From Chamaelirium japonicum (lineage: Eukaryota; Streptophyta; Magnoliopsida; Liliales; Melanthiaceae): a DNA stretch of 64,000 bases. The stretch is from contig OX393552.1 in assembly GCA_947650365.1 (NCBI GenBank), forward strand, positions 18,177,851-18,241,850. Reading direction: 5' to 3'. The stretch's first letter is position 1. Every line of letters begins with the position of its first letter. The notes beneath the pieces are model-generated. The model saw only the letters and a list, made by a program, of their open reading frames with translations, did not search any database and was not told where the DNA came from. Position numbers and translations under genes: made by a program. Below are positions 1-10,858 of the stretch, in pieces.

Positions 1-655
1 GTGAGTAGGGAGACGGCTTTGGGGATGATTGTCTCGGTGGGTCAGCTGAACTGCGGGATAAGGCTACCACTACTGTCGTTCGTTGATCCATTGCTAAATA
101 CGTCGGGCATCTATCCCGGGCAGGTTAGGGGGAATGCTTGCACGTAATCTACGCCTTCTACCGCGTGGAGTCAGACTGTTAAGCGAAGCTCTGGAAGTGT
201 TACACCGGCTTGAAGATGGGCGAGCCAGCGCATATCGAGCTGGGATACGTCTTCTACCACTATAAGTGGCAAATGAGTAACATAGCAGGGAGTCATTTCT
301 TCCATCTTCAAGGTGTGTCGGCTCTGTGGCCAATCAAAGATCTGCTCGACTCCGATAAAACCTTTGCTCAAGGGTCGTTCTTGATCACGGGAGATTGGTC
401 GCCGGTCAGTGTACCGGAGTCGAAGTTCATCATATTGAAGGAGATGGAGTGCTATCAGGCCGACGTAGACTTAGCGTGGTCTTCGTAACATGTAACGGCC
501 ATTGTCAATGTCTTACTTGAGTTGACCTGTGACAGCAGGTCGTGGAGGCAATTTTGTTTCTGTCCCAAGCGCGATGGGACGAAGCACTTGATGCATCGCC
601 TGGCTTGCTGCTACAAGGACAACGACACTGACTACTCGGACTATGAGGACAAGCA
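1..655 (+). mobile_element. PF04195-like gypsy-type coding fragment, copy A (fossil)
   Basis: The plus strand encodes a decayed protein segment that runs off the left edge of the window. Recognisable stretches include LLNTSGI followed by a GQ step, then FYHYKWQ, FHLQGVSALWPIKD, a SPVSVPE block and a DNDTDYSDYED acidic block. The same blocks occur in the same order on the minus strand at about 3,300-2,590, so this is a second, inverted copy of that region. The layout is what I know from plant 'putative gypsy type transposon' proteins (PF04195-like), which accompany Tat-type Ty3/Gypsy elements; that assignment is inference. The copy is broken in several places and incomplete. Confidence 0.5.
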
Positions 656-718
656 GTGGAACAAAAACATGCCAATCTCAAAGGGCCGGAGATGATGGAG
701 AAGCTTAAACAAAATCCT

Positions 719-925
719 AAGCATTCAACTTTTCGGCACATTCAACAAGACCAAGGCACAGCCCTTGGCACTCGAAGACAAAGTCCGAAGCATTCAACAC
801 TTCGGCACATTCAAAAAGTCCAAGGTCTAGCCCTTGGCACTCGAAGACAAAGTCTGAAACATTCAATGCTTCGGTACATTCAACAAGCCCAAGGTTCAGT
901 CCTTGGCATTCAAAGACATTTCAAA
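719..925 (+). repeat. 69-bp tandem repeat, 3 copies
   Basis: Three units start near 719, 788 and 857. Each begins aagcattcaa, contains cggcacattcaa and cccttggcactcgaagacaa, and is about 69 bp long. The period is a multiple of three, so one frame reads a 23-residue repeat starting KHS and ending in RRQS or RHFK. The array sits between the two converging PF04195-like copies. No function can be assigned. Confidence 0.75.
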
Positions 926-1004
926 TAACATTTAGTTAGAAGCATTCAACGAACATTCAAAGGGAGAGAAATTTCAAACAAGGCGTCTAAGTCAAAGTAT
1001 GATC

Positions 1005-1010
1005 TTTATT
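1005..1010 (-). terminator. Poly(A) signal downstream of the coiled-coil unit
   Basis: AATAAA on the minus strand lies about 70 bp beyond the end of the coiled-coil reading frame at 1,079, in a T-rich stretch typical of plant 3' ends. Confidence 0.4.
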
Positions 1011-3862
1011 ACCAAATCAAAGGATGGGTACAAGACTCAACTACAAACTCAAGAAAGAGAAAAAGATTACAAGCTGCTCTAAAGCTTATCAATGCCAGAC
1101 TCTTTCGAGGACTGGCCACCTGCGCACTTCTTCGCGAAGGCTACAGCTTCGCTCGCAGTCTTCATCAAGCTGGCATTGTCCACCTTGAGTTGCTTGACCT
1201 TCTTCTCCAGGTCAACACGGGAGGCAGCTTTAGCACTCAATCGAGCCTTCAACTCCTCAACAAAAGCTCGTGCCGCCTCTAGCTCCAAGCAACGAGCATC
1301 GAGATGGATTTGGAGTGAGTCTATCAGGACCCGAGCCTCAGCCGCCTCATGCTTCGTAGCTAGGGCTTTGTCTCGGGTGGCTGACAACTCCGCTGCCTCT
1401 CGGACAAAAGCTTCTGACCGCCTCGATCTCAGCCAGTTGCTTTCGATGGGCACTCTTCTACGAGATTCAGATCAGTCTGAAGGACTGCAACAAGAAGACA
1501 ACTGTCAAAAAACTTCAAATCAAGATTAAACCACTCCTAACTGGGGAGATGCTCACCAAGTCCACCGCGTCTTGAGCCAAGTCCTCTAGGTCGGCGTCGT
1601 AGGCTCCAACTAGATGGCATAGGACTACCATATAGAATTTCGGATCCAGCTGGGTAGATATCTCCTCCTACTCCACCTTCGCCTTTGGTTTCTCTGCCTC
1701 AGAAGATTTTGGCTTCACCAGAGACCGAGTGACCTACTTCCGCCCCTTCGTCCTCGGTATCTCTGAAGAAAGGGTGCTAGGCCCCTCGGCTATGACGATC
1801 GGTGCCGTCGATTCTTTCTCCCCTGGAGTTTCCACTCCTGGAGTGACTACACATCCAATACAAGTCACTTGATCAAAGGGAGACAAAGTCAGGCGAGATA
1901 TTTCAAAGAATAACTCTTACCGACTCCTGCTTCGTCAACGGCAGGATGACTTGGCTTATGTGGAGAGTGGGTTGAAGGAGTCATCTCATCAGCCTCCTCC
2001 TCCGTGCCCTTGCTTTCTATCAAGGCCGACAGTGTAGCGGCCATCTCCATCGCCTGCCTAGCCGACTCGATGATCGTCGGCCCTTCTTCATCATTGCTCG
2101 GCGGGATAGCGTGAGCTTCACCCTCAGCCCCGAAGATGGTCGTCGAGGTTGAAGGGACTCTCCTCTGAAGACTCCTCCTCCACCACCTCGACGCCCAGCT
2201 TGCGGGAAGGCACTTGCCTTACGACCTCGAAGTCGAAGGCCATCTCCACTGGCTTGGCCCCTTCCTAAGCCTCGGCCTCCATCACCTCCTCCAGATGATG
2301 AGGTTGATGGTCCGCATCAACGGCCGCTCTGGCCTGGGTAGCCCTGGCCTCCTCTTCCTTGTCCTCCTCTTCCTCCTCCTCCTCCTCCCCTTCCTCGCTT
2401 GAGCTACTCTTGTGAGTACTTGGCTTCTCAATCTCCTCCTAGGTCAAGAGAGGAAGAGACTTGGGCTTCATCTTTTGAGCTCGCTTTGGGGTCTTGTCAG
2501 ACCCTATGACGACCCTCTCCATCGCCAGAGACGCCCTTACCTTCTTTGAGATGAACTTTTGCTCGAGGTAAGTTTTTCGAGGACGCTCCATCACAATCTA
2601 TGTCCGGCGATCGCTCACCAGCTTAATGGCCCACCTCTCGTCCTCATAGCCCAAATACACGGTGTCATTATCCGTGTATCAGAGAGGCAAGTTGTGGAGG
2701 AGACTCACCCCTCTGAATCGGACCAGGCAGAATCTGAACTGCTTCCAGAAGCGTGTCCCGCAACTTAGCTCTAAGAAGATGTTGTCGATGGCGGCTGATC
2801 GCTCCAACGTCCAGGCCCTGTCGCCCCCCGCCTGGTAGCGCTGGACCTCATCGAATACCGCGAACTTCACGGCCTCCGGGATGCTGATGGGGGACCATGC
2901 CCTAGTAACGGACAAGGGCCAGTTGGTGAAGGCCTTGTTCGAGTCCACGGTGTCCTAGATGGGCCTCAAGGCCGATACCCCCTGGAGGTGCCAGAACTCG
3001 CTGTGGCTAGTCCTCAACTGCCACTTTTAATGATAGAAGAAATAATCGAGCTTGATGTGAGCCCAGTCATCCTTCTTCAAGCCCAAGTAAGCACTGTTGC
3101 AGTTCCTTCTGACAGTCGGACTACACCTGGCAGAACGCGTAGATGTTCCTCCATGTGTTTTCCCCCAACTGCCCCAGGGAGATCCCGGAGGTGTTCAGCA
3201 GATGAGCAACGAAGGGGGGAGTAGCAGTCGAAGTCCGCAATTGAGCTATCCCAGAGATGATCATCCCCGACGACTTCTCCATGCTAGCCTTGGCCAGATA
3301 GATCGCCCTACCGTCAACGCCAAAGGTATTGCAGACGATGGCCAACATGGGGCGCGGTGGTGTTCCCGGCTCCCTGAACATCCCGACTAGAGAGGCACAG
3401 TCATCGTGACGACTGGATACCTTATAGTAGCTATTATCATATCCGAAGAGGGTCTCCTCCTCAACTGGCAGCATGGGCGCCACCTTTGCAGCTAGGCACG
3501 GGACCTGGGTCGGCTTCATCACCGACGACGACTCGTCCTCAGGGCATCTCTTTAGTACTTTGCCTCCTCTCGCCCCAGGGGTGCTGCCTGAGGGAACGGG
3601 CGACTTGGACACCCGAGCGGAGGACTCCCCAGAGGCAGGGGTTGTCTTTCCTATCTTCGCCCCCTTTAGGACAACGGTGAACTTTTTCTTCCCCTGACTC
3701 TGTGATCCGAAGGCTCTAGCAAAGGCCATTGAAGGAACTTGCGAAAAGAGGACTCAAAGACTCAAGAAGAAGAGAGTTCGAGAGAATGAAGGCTAACACT
3801 CATAAAGCTAGAGAGTTTGAAAATTCTGGAAGCGTGAAGGATTTTTTGACCCCCCTTAGATC

Positions 3863-3870
3863 TACTTATA
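3863..3870 (-). promoter_or_regulatory. TATA-like box upstream of the PF04195-like unit
   Basis: The minus strand reads gctataagtag here, about 135 bp upstream of the ATG at 3,729, followed by a CT-rich leader. Spacing and sequence fit a plant core promoter. Function is inferred only. Confidence 0.35.
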
Positions 3871-4089
3871 GCTTTTTCTTTTTCACTTTCCCGCCCTTTT
3901 TTGCCGCCAAAAACATAATGGTAGGAAACAAAAAGGCAAGAGGTAAAAGGACTGGGCCAAATTCAATGAACCAAGCCTGGTACTTCACTTCCTAGCGGCC
4001 ACGTCAGTACTATGCCACATCAACACCATGGCACGTCAGCACCAGGCCACGTTAGTACTAGCTTTCACCAAAACCTCATAAAAAAGCTA

Positions 4090-4880
4090 AGTCCCAACAC
4101 CACGATCAGTCGGTCGACCACACCCGACCGACCGCTCAGTCGGGCCCAGAATCAACTGGTTCGGGTGCCAGGACCCCTCTGGCGCCCGACCTCAGAATCT
4201 CGACCGGTTGGCGATGCCCGACCGTGAGCACCTGACCGATCGATTAGTTGGTCGCCCTCTCCCAACCGACTACTCGGTCGGGCCCATAATCAACTGGGTC
4301 AGGTGCCCGACCCCCGAAATCTTGACCGGTTGGTGATGCTCGACCGCGAGCACCCGATCGACCGATCGGTCGGTCTTTCACACCCGATCGACCGCTCGGT
4401 CAGTCCCAGAATCAACTAGGTTGGGCGCCAGGACCCCTCTAGCGCCCGACCCCCAGAATCTCGACTGGTTGGCAACGCTCGAACACGATCACCCGACCGA
4501 CCAATCGGTCGGTCGCCCGCACCCAACCAATTGCTTGGTCGGGCCCAGAATCAACTAGGTCGGTTGCCAGGACCCCTCTGGCGCCCGACCCCTGAAATTT
4601 TGACCGGTTGGCGATGCCTGACTGTGAGCACCCGATCAAGCGATTGGTCGGTCACCCGCACCTGTCCGACCGCTCGATCAGGCCCAAAATCAACTGGGTC
4701 GAGCACCAGAACCTCTTGGCGCCCAACCCCCAGAATCTCAACCGGTTAGCATCGCCCAACTATGAACACCAGATCGACTGATCGACCAGTCATTCGCACC
4801 CGATCGATCACTCAATCGAGCCTAGAATCAACTAGGTCAGGCGCCATGACCCCTCTAACGCCTGACCACCTCGATCGCGA
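4090..4880. repeat. 139-bp GC-rich minisatellite
   Basis: The anchor agaatcaact recurs at 4,148, 4,286 (variant), 4,408, 4,547, 4,686 and 4,824. The spacings are 138, 122, 139, 139 and 138 bp. Each unit contains a gaccgatcggtcgg palindromic core, a ggcgcc-type box and gaccggttggc. The units differ by scattered substitutions, many of C-to-T type. In plants such arrays often lie inside or next to LTRs of gypsy elements, but no LTR boundary is visible here. Confidence 0.8.
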
Positions 4881-5036
4881 CCAGTCAACATTGACCAAAC
4901 GATCGGTCGACCATCAGTAACAAACCGATCGGTTGGTCGTCAAGGATCAACCAACCGATAGTGATCGACATGTCGCCCCTTTTGTCAACCCTTTACCCCG
5001 TCGGCTTACCCCTATGGTGGCGTGACTCGAGCACCC

Positions 5037-5520
5037 TTCTGGTTGGCCCTTGGCAGGGGGTCATCAGACACAACGATCGGCCCTTGGTTGGGGGTCGATA
5101 GACATAACGGTCGGCCCCCGACAGCGGGTCGACAGGCAGACCTCCGCTCAACTCTAAAATGTCCCGATCGACAACAGGTTTATAAGCGTGAAGGTCGGCC
5201 CCAGACAGCGGGTCAGTATACTGACTCCTGGTCGGCCCTTGGCAGGGGGATGATAGATACAGCGGTCAACCCCGGACAGCTGGTTGACTGACCGACTCTC
5301 GATCGGCCTTTGGCAGGGGTTTAACAGACTCTCTTCAACACACGTCAAAATTACCGCGGCATTGACAGCCATGGATTTGAAACCATTCAGCTCAAACTCA
5401 TAGTGGACCTTACATCAAAAATAGGGAATTGACAAACACTATAGTTGGCCTCGGACAGCAGGTCAGCAAGTGAAATTTTTTGTCGGCCCTAGGCAGGGGG
5501 TCCGCAGATTCACTCCAATG
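5037..5520. repeat. Diverged ggtcggccc / gacagcgggtc repeat
   Basis: Short, irregularly spaced units alternate ggtcggcccttggcaggggg with ggtcggcccccgacagcggg, followed by a pyrimidine-poor spacer. Copies occur at roughly 30-65 bp intervals through the segment. It continues the GC-rich repetitive block that starts near 4.1 kb. Confidence 0.6.
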
Positions 5521-5614
5521 CTCATCAAAGCCTTCTCGACGTCCACAATTCAGTTTTGCACCATAGAGTCCTAGCTAGCTAGGTTAGCACCTGCCTAGCT
5601 AGAAGGGGGTAACT

Positions 5615-7480
5615 GTGGGTGGAAAATCTGACAAAACGCCTGATAGTGGGACCCGCCAACCCTACCTAGGGCCCACGGAGATAACAATGGGACTCGCTAG
5701 CCCTGACCGGGGGCCCACAGAGACAACAGTGGGACCCACCAGCCCTGCTTGAGGCCCATAGAAATAACAGTGGGACCCGCCAGCCCTGTCTTGGCCCTAT
5801 AGAGATGACAGTGGGACCTGCCAGCTCAGTCTAGGGTCCACAAAGACGGTTTAGGGTCCACAACACGGTCTGGGACCTGGTAAACCCCTCAGATGTTTAC
5901 CAAAACCCTAGATATTTCCAAAACTCAATAAATAATAGATCTTATAAATAATCCAGACCGGAATTCATTATTTCCAACTTCACTTTCTGTTTTCAGAGCT
6001 CATTGAGCCTTCTGGCGATCAGACTTTAGTCAAGCCTACTCCACCATCTGTCTACTTGTACATGCACTCCTCGGTCTATCGAGACTAGTTCTACTTTTTC
6101 AGATTTAGTGATTCAAAGGTTATGTCTTACCGCATGGAGACGTAGGCTTCGGTCGAACTCCCACATCCTTTGTTAACTCTCTTTCTCTCTATCTTTCTCT
6201 ACCTCAATAATGTTAGTATAATAGCTCAACACACAATAGCCTAGTGCTCTACAGTGCACTGCATTATTCTAACTCAACCTTCAATAGACTGTTGGAGGGA
6301 GATCATATTACGGCCGTAATTTATCCCACAGTCCTCATCAACGAGAAGCCTTTGCACAAGAAGATCAAAGCTTCAACTCCTTATATGAAGAAGACAGCTT
6401 GGAGAAGAAGGCCCGGAGTCGGCATCACCCGTTGTCTCCAACAATCTTCATCAACTATGAAGACGCCAAAAGGAAAGGCCAGAGAAGAAGATCGAAGTTG
6501 GCATCATCCTGTCATCTTCAACAAAGCTTTGAATCCTCACACGAAGAAGAAAGTTTGGAGAAGAAGGCCTGAAGTCGGTGCTACACCCGCTCTCTTCCTC
6601 AACAAAACTCGACACTATAATCATTGCACGGAGATCGTGCTACACCCGCCATCTTCATCAACAAAAGCCGACGCTACAACCATCGCACGGAGATCGATGC
6701 TATAACCGTCGTCTTCAAAAGAAGCATTCGACTACGAAAACACCAAAGAAGCTCGAAGAAGAAGAGAAGCCAAAGCCGACAATCGTCATTACCAAAGTTC
6801 CGTCTACAAAAGGAGAAAGCCGAAAGAATAAATAAGCATCAGAGACATAGTCATCGCCGTTCAAGGAGAAGATCAAGCCAAAGCAAAGGTCAAAACCAAA
6901 GCAAGAAAGCCGAAGCAAAGCACCGTAAAGCCCGCCCAAAGCAGCGCACGTGCCAAAGCTAACGAACCATAGCGAACACGAGCAAAAGCAATGCACGTTT
7001 TAACCGATACGACGCGAAGTCCGAAAGAACTAAAGCACCGCAAGTCTTCCGTCCACGTTCAAGCGCAAGTGCCAAAGCACTGCAAAAGCCAGAGTCATGC
7101 CAAAAGCACGATCGACGCCGCGAACCAACGATCAGAACGCTGAGATCTAGCAAAAGCCGAGAGAGGTGCGAAGCTCGAGAACACGACGCCAACAACCCCC
7201 TAGTCGAGAAAACATGAAGCACGGAAGGGACAAAAGCAAAGGCAAAAACACTCGACCTCTCAAAAAACCCGAAACATTGTAAAAACCTCTGTCCTGGGCA
7301 ACCCCTCCAAAGCTCTCGCATGAAGTAACGTAGAGACACGGATCAAAGGGACCCTTCAGAGGATCTCTCTTACAATCTCCTGATCAAATATTTGCTGCAC
7401 CCATCTCACCACCCCCGAGCCCTCGGGTTCTGGCTTTGTAATTTTCGTGTGCGCAATAAAGATGACTCGTACCTTTTTTC
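5615..7480 (+). mobile_element. Possible gypsy LTR or leader segment (fossil, low confidence)
   Basis: This stretch has promoter-like and leader-like properties but no recognisable coding domain. It has tgtgggtgg near 5,614, the 41-bp minisatellite, and a TATA-like cttataaataa near 5,944-5,954. CT-rich DNA follows at 6,180-6,205. Then come imperfect repeats of about 60 bp containing catcttcatcaacaaaa and catcgcacggagatcg (6,340-6,740), and a long A/C-rich, G-poor strand (6,740-7,330). An aataaa lies at about 7,456. The order resembles the LTR and untranslated leader of a large Ty3/Gypsy element. No LTR partner or primer site was found, so the call is tentative. Confidence 0.25.
5646..5860. 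repeat. 41-bp minisatellite, 5 copies
   Basis: Units beginning gtgggacccgccagccct start at about 5,646, 5,687, 5,729, 5,770 and 5,811, so the period is 41-42 bp. Each carries gggcccac(a/g)gagataaca at its end. The last copies decay into ctagggtccacaaagacgg. Confidence 0.8.
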
Positions 7481-8690
7481 CGCGCATACAGTAACTAAGG
7501 GGCTGTTTGGTATGAGGCACATGTCATTTATCTGTTTCTTACCTAAGACTTGTAGCTCAGGCAGAATATGACGGCACAATCCAGTGTAAAAACTGTGTTT
7601 GGTATATGGCATAAAAACCTTGCTGAATCCATATTCTTTGGCACAGAAACACAAAAACAACGTTTGGTATGCAGTGACACAGATATTCCAATATGAGGAT
7701 GAGATTTTTTTACTACTACTAGTCATCATCAGATCTATGTATATGTAGATACTGTTTTTAGCAACCATTTTTCTTGTACTTTGTGAAGCAGGAATCGTGA
7801 TCAACACCCTTCGGCCACCCATCCCCGAGCGGTGTGATGACAAGCGGAGAAAGCTAATGGAAATCGAGATTTTTGAAAACTTCATATTCTTGGTCATCAC
7901 AATCATATGAATAATGCATTTGATCATATTATTCTTCTTCTTTTTCATATGTTGAAGGGCTTGTTCACATGAGAATGTTTTTTTTTTCCAGTCATAAAGG
8001 GTACGCTATATGACCCCATAGGGATGAATGTAGGCAATTGGCTCTGTTCATAAATCTTGAGGTAGAGAGAGAGGGAGGGAGCTCTCAACCACTAATTGTA
8101 AATTACGATTGTGTTCACACAAGCAAAATCGTGCTTTGTTACTTATAAATTTTTTTTTTGGTACAATGAAAGGAGTTTGGGATTTAGCAACTCCTAATAA
8201 GAGGGTGATGCGAAACAAATGCGGGTGGGCAGGAAATCAGTAGTTTAATTGTCCTAGCAATGTTTCGCTACGAATTAAAAGTCTCAGGTAGGAAGTTTAT
8301 TCAAACCATCAGCAGGGAATAATGGGTTTTAACAGAAACTACTTGCATCAGGCAATTCGATCTCAGTTCTAAGAATTACAATAAATAATGCTTAAATTAA
8401 ACGGCACGAGTCCGTCCCGCAATATCAAATACTAATGAACTTAATAGGCAGATGGACACTCAACCTCACAACAGGGGCAGCAGTTGGCAATGATAATATA
8501 CCAGAGATCCGATTAGTAGAATTACCGGAAATACCCTACTGGAAAGAGACGTACCTACTGAGGGTTGTAATGGCGGTGCGGGAACGCCAACGTCACAAAC
8601 CACGTGCTCCTCCACGCTCTCCCTTTCGTCCGATGAAGGGGGAGTTGATGTCGAGGTATCCGTCCGTGTCCGGGATCATACCGTGATCCC
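7481..8690. other. No gene seen; possible hAT-type end at 7,500
   Basis: At 7,500 the sequence reads ggggctgtttggtatgagg, a style of end common in plant hAT-type non-autonomous elements. The subterminal word gtttggtat recurs near 7,592 and 7,653. No matching inverted end was found to the right. The remainder is AT-rich with no supported reading frame. Confidence 0.3.
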
Positions 8691-9360
8691 CATTGGGTCC
8701 GGCCCTACACGCATGCCGAGGGTGCCGGAGGTGCGATGCCGAAAGGGGTGTGAGTGAATCAGGTGAGAGAGGGCATGGAGGTGTTCGGGTGGGCTGCAAG
8801 GAGGGGAGGGGAAGGGGTGAGGCCGGTCGGGTAGGGGTGGAGGGAGGGGCTCGGGATGGTGGCCGGCAGAGGAAGGGAGGGGGATCGGGGTGAGGCCGGT
8901 CGGGTAGGGTGGAGGGAGGGCTCGGAGTGGTGGTAAGGGGTTTCGGTGGTTGTGGTGGCGTCGGTGGTGGGGCTGGCCGGTCGAGTGGGAGAGAAGGGAA
9001 GGGGATCGGGGTGGGGTGGTGGCGCCGGTGATGGGGGCAGGCCGATCGGGTGGGGGGGGGAACAACAGGCAGGGGAGGGAGGTCGGGGTCGGATCGGGCC
9101 GGCGGCGCCGAGTGGGGTGGCCGGATCGGGCCAGCCACAAGAGGCCAAGGGGGGGGTGGGGCTGCCGCACGGGAGAGGAGGGAGGTGACCGATGGGGAAG
9201 GCGCGGGACAGGGGCAGGGTGTGGGGGAATCGGACGGGAGGGGTGGCGTCGGGGGCCGGCTGCACAGGGACAGGGGCAGGGGCTGGTGGCCGGCGGATGG
9301 GAAGGAAGGGGAGGCGGGGCTGGTGGCCGGTGGAGGGGAAGGAAGGGGATGAGGTAAGGG
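8690..9360. repeat. G-rich low-complexity block
   Basis: The plus strand is strongly G-over-C skewed. It has many runs of three or more G and repeated phrases such as ggatcggggtgaggccggtc, giving several diverged units. Open frames on both strands here translate to Gly/Arg- or Pro/Ser-rich low complexity and look like composition artefacts. The block has G-quadruplex potential on the plus strand. Confidence 0.6.
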
Positions 9361-9735
9361 TTGGGCTAGGGTTTCACACGCCTAGTACCCACCTAGGGTT
9401 TCACACACCTAGGGTTTGGGATCGGGTTTCACACACCTCACCCTGTTGTCACTCAACACAAAAGTGGAGAAACAAATTTTCATTTCATTATTCAGTGTCC
9501 TTACATGTTCCATGGGCAGGCCTATATAAAGGCCTACGATAACAAACGAAAACCCCTGAAAGTCAAGGTGGGACTAAATAACACAATGCAGAAAACAAAT
9601 GCAAACATCCATGGTGGTGCAAGCTGTCTGATCAGAGCCATAGGCTCAGGTGGCGCCTCCTGCGCTCGTACTCGCGCTATGGGCTCTGCTCGATGTCCCC
9701 ATCAGAGGGATTCCATACGATGGCAGCCATGGCAG

Positions 9736-9737
<2 letters not shown>
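9361..9737. other. No gene seen; TATA-like cluster
   Basis: Three phrases of ctagggtttcacacacct type occur at 9,367-9,440. A TATA-like ctatataaagg lies near 9,522-9,532. No convincing coding sequence follows it. Confidence 0.3.

Positions 9738-9776
<39 letters not shown>
9738..9776. repeat. (GA)n microsatellite
   Basis: An uninterrupted GA tract of about 19 units. A shorter GA tract lies at 9,816-9,834. Confidence 0.9.
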
Positions 9777-9779
<3 letters not shown>

Positions 9780-9835
9780 TCTAAAAAAACAGTAGAGAGA
9801 GACGCTTAAAAAAAATAGTAGAGAGAGAGAGAGAG

Positions 9836-10004
9836 TTCCCATATATACTGTTCAAACTTTCTCCAAAAATTTACAACTTTGCACCATCAAAAGATTGCTC
9901 CTACATCCTGCTTCTAATTATACGCAATTAGATCAAACAAGGAATTGAAACCCTTCCCTTCAAACTCTAAACCCACCCAACTCAAATCCTAAGACACCAT
10001 TGGC

Positions 10005-10042
<38 letters not shown>

Positions 10043-10055
10043 ATTCCCATATATA
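9836..10055. repeat. 207-bp tandem unit 1 plus start of unit 2 (MULE target)
   Basis: The segment from ttcccatatata at 9,836 to the GA tract ending near 10,042 recurs as a second unit. Unit 2 starts ttcccatatata at 10,044 and is cut at 10,055 by the MULE. It resumes at 23,631 with tatatattatacaaac and ends in a GA tract near 23,831. Unit 1 therefore serves as an uninterrupted paralogue of the insertion site. Confidence 0.7.
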
Positions 10056-10154
10056 GAGGGTTTTCCCAAATTGACCCTCATGTCTACCGACAACATTAAA
10101 TTTTTAATCTTTACTTTTGTGACCCCCAAATATCCTATAGGACACAAATATCCC
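10056..10154 (+). repeat. MULE left terminal inverted repeat
   Basis: Starts gagggttttcccaaattgac and runs to acaaatatccc. It aligns along its length with the reverse complement of 23,521-23,630, with scattered mismatches and a short indel. Confidence 0.8.
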
Positions 10155-10650
10155 AACCTTCTTCCTCATTTTCACGAGAGCTGCTGGGTTAGGGTATTTG
10201 GGGCTGCCGGATAGTCATCCTCTCATCGGGGGCGTCGTCGGAGCTCAAAGAATTATCGGAGATTGAGCTTGAAAACACCCCATCTCTCGTTGGAGGTCGT
10301 CTTCTTCCCCATTTTCACGCAAGGGCTGTTGAGTTCCGGTATTGGGCGTGCAATTCCTCTCTCTTGATCGCCGATCATTCATCCTCTTGTTGGAGGTTGT
10401 CACCGAAGCCCCAAAAATCACCAAAGATCATATTTAGAGCTCGAAAAATTGTGAGATCGTCTTCTTCCTTATTTTCCCACTAAGGGTGTGTTTTAGAGCT
10501 TTGCGGCCAACATTCTTTCCATATCCTCTTGTTTGATCATCGAAGTAACTGCTAATTGTTGGAGATCGTTGTGAGAGTACCCCGGATCGCCAGTGATGGA
10601 GTTTTTATTTTTTATTATTCAAATTCTTTTAATCTAGAATGGAGTAGACC

Positions 10651-10858
10651 TTTTTTTTTTAAGATCGTTGGGTGTCCCGAAACCTTTCATGCAGTGGCCT
10701 AATTCAAACTCGGACTATTCCCCCTGGGAGTGAAGCCCGACCCACTCGATAATTTCCACTTCACTCCGGGGTAAATCGAGGGGAGGATGAGTCGAACCTA
10801 CAACCTCTCCACTAAAACATCAGTTGCTTTGTCAACTCTCATATCCCATGGTGGGTGC
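10651..10858 (-). mobile_element. tRNA-derived SINE with 12-bp target duplication
   Basis: A 208-bp insertion flanked by atggagtagacc (10,639-10,650) and atggagtaaacc (10,859-10,870), a 12-bp duplication with one mismatch. On the minus strand it has a B-box-like ggttcgactc within gaggttgtaggttcgactca and ends in a short poly(A), seen as a T10 run at 10,651. The body phrases (ccccggagtgaagtgg, cgagtgggtcgggcttcact) remind me of monocot Au-like SINEs, but the family name is not certain. It inserted into the MULE after the MULE was in place, or was carried with it. Confidence 0.7.

Larger units (their letters stand above)
1005..3870 (-). mobile_element. PF04195-like gypsy-type coding unit, copy B (fossil)
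   Basis: On the minus strand the reading begins at an ATG at 3,729 (MAFARAFGSQSQGKKK) and passes through a basic and Ser/Pro-rich leader. It then enters a domain with the blocks PPFVAHLLNTSGIS, GQLGENTWRNIYAF and LQGVSALRPI, and the blocks SPISIPE and DNDTVYLGYEDE. The reading ends in an Ala/Glu/Lys-rich coiled coil at 1,453-1,079. The architecture (globular plant gag-like domain, acidic linker, C-terminal coiled coil) fits the PF04195-like proteins of Tat-type gypsy elements. The unit is broken several times. A TATA-like box lies upstream and an AATAAA signal downstream, so it once looked like a transcription unit. No LTR pair was identified around it. Confidence 0.5.

Noticed and set aside
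4090-5860. CRISPR-like regularly spaced repeats
   Set aside because: Units are direct tandem minisatellites without unique spacers, in plant nuclear DNA.
7406-7948. 180-codon minus-strand frame starting KKKKNN
   Set aside because: Low-complexity start, no recognisable domain and no promoter or splice context. Treated as chance.
7500-7960. Complete hAT-type MITE
   Set aside because: Only one candidate end was found. The word at 7,950 (gggcttgttcacatga) is in direct orientation, not inverted.
8593-9357. Long Pro/Ser-rich and Gly/Arg-rich frames on both strands
   Set aside because: G-rich low-complexity DNA gives open frames in several phases. No domain, start context or splice pattern supports a gene.
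9522-9532. Core promoter from a good TATA-like box
   Set aside because: The downstream frame (9,505-9,795) ends in a GA microsatellite and has no domain, so no gene could be attached.
10047-10055. A clean 9-bp MULE target duplication
   Set aside because: The left flank ccatatata and right flank tatatatta overlap only as TA-rich sequence, so no firm duplication can be claimed.
10760-10850. tRNA gene suggested by a B-box-like ggttcgactc
   Set aside because: No cloverleaf arms or acceptor stem. The flanking duplication and poly(A) show it is a SINE.
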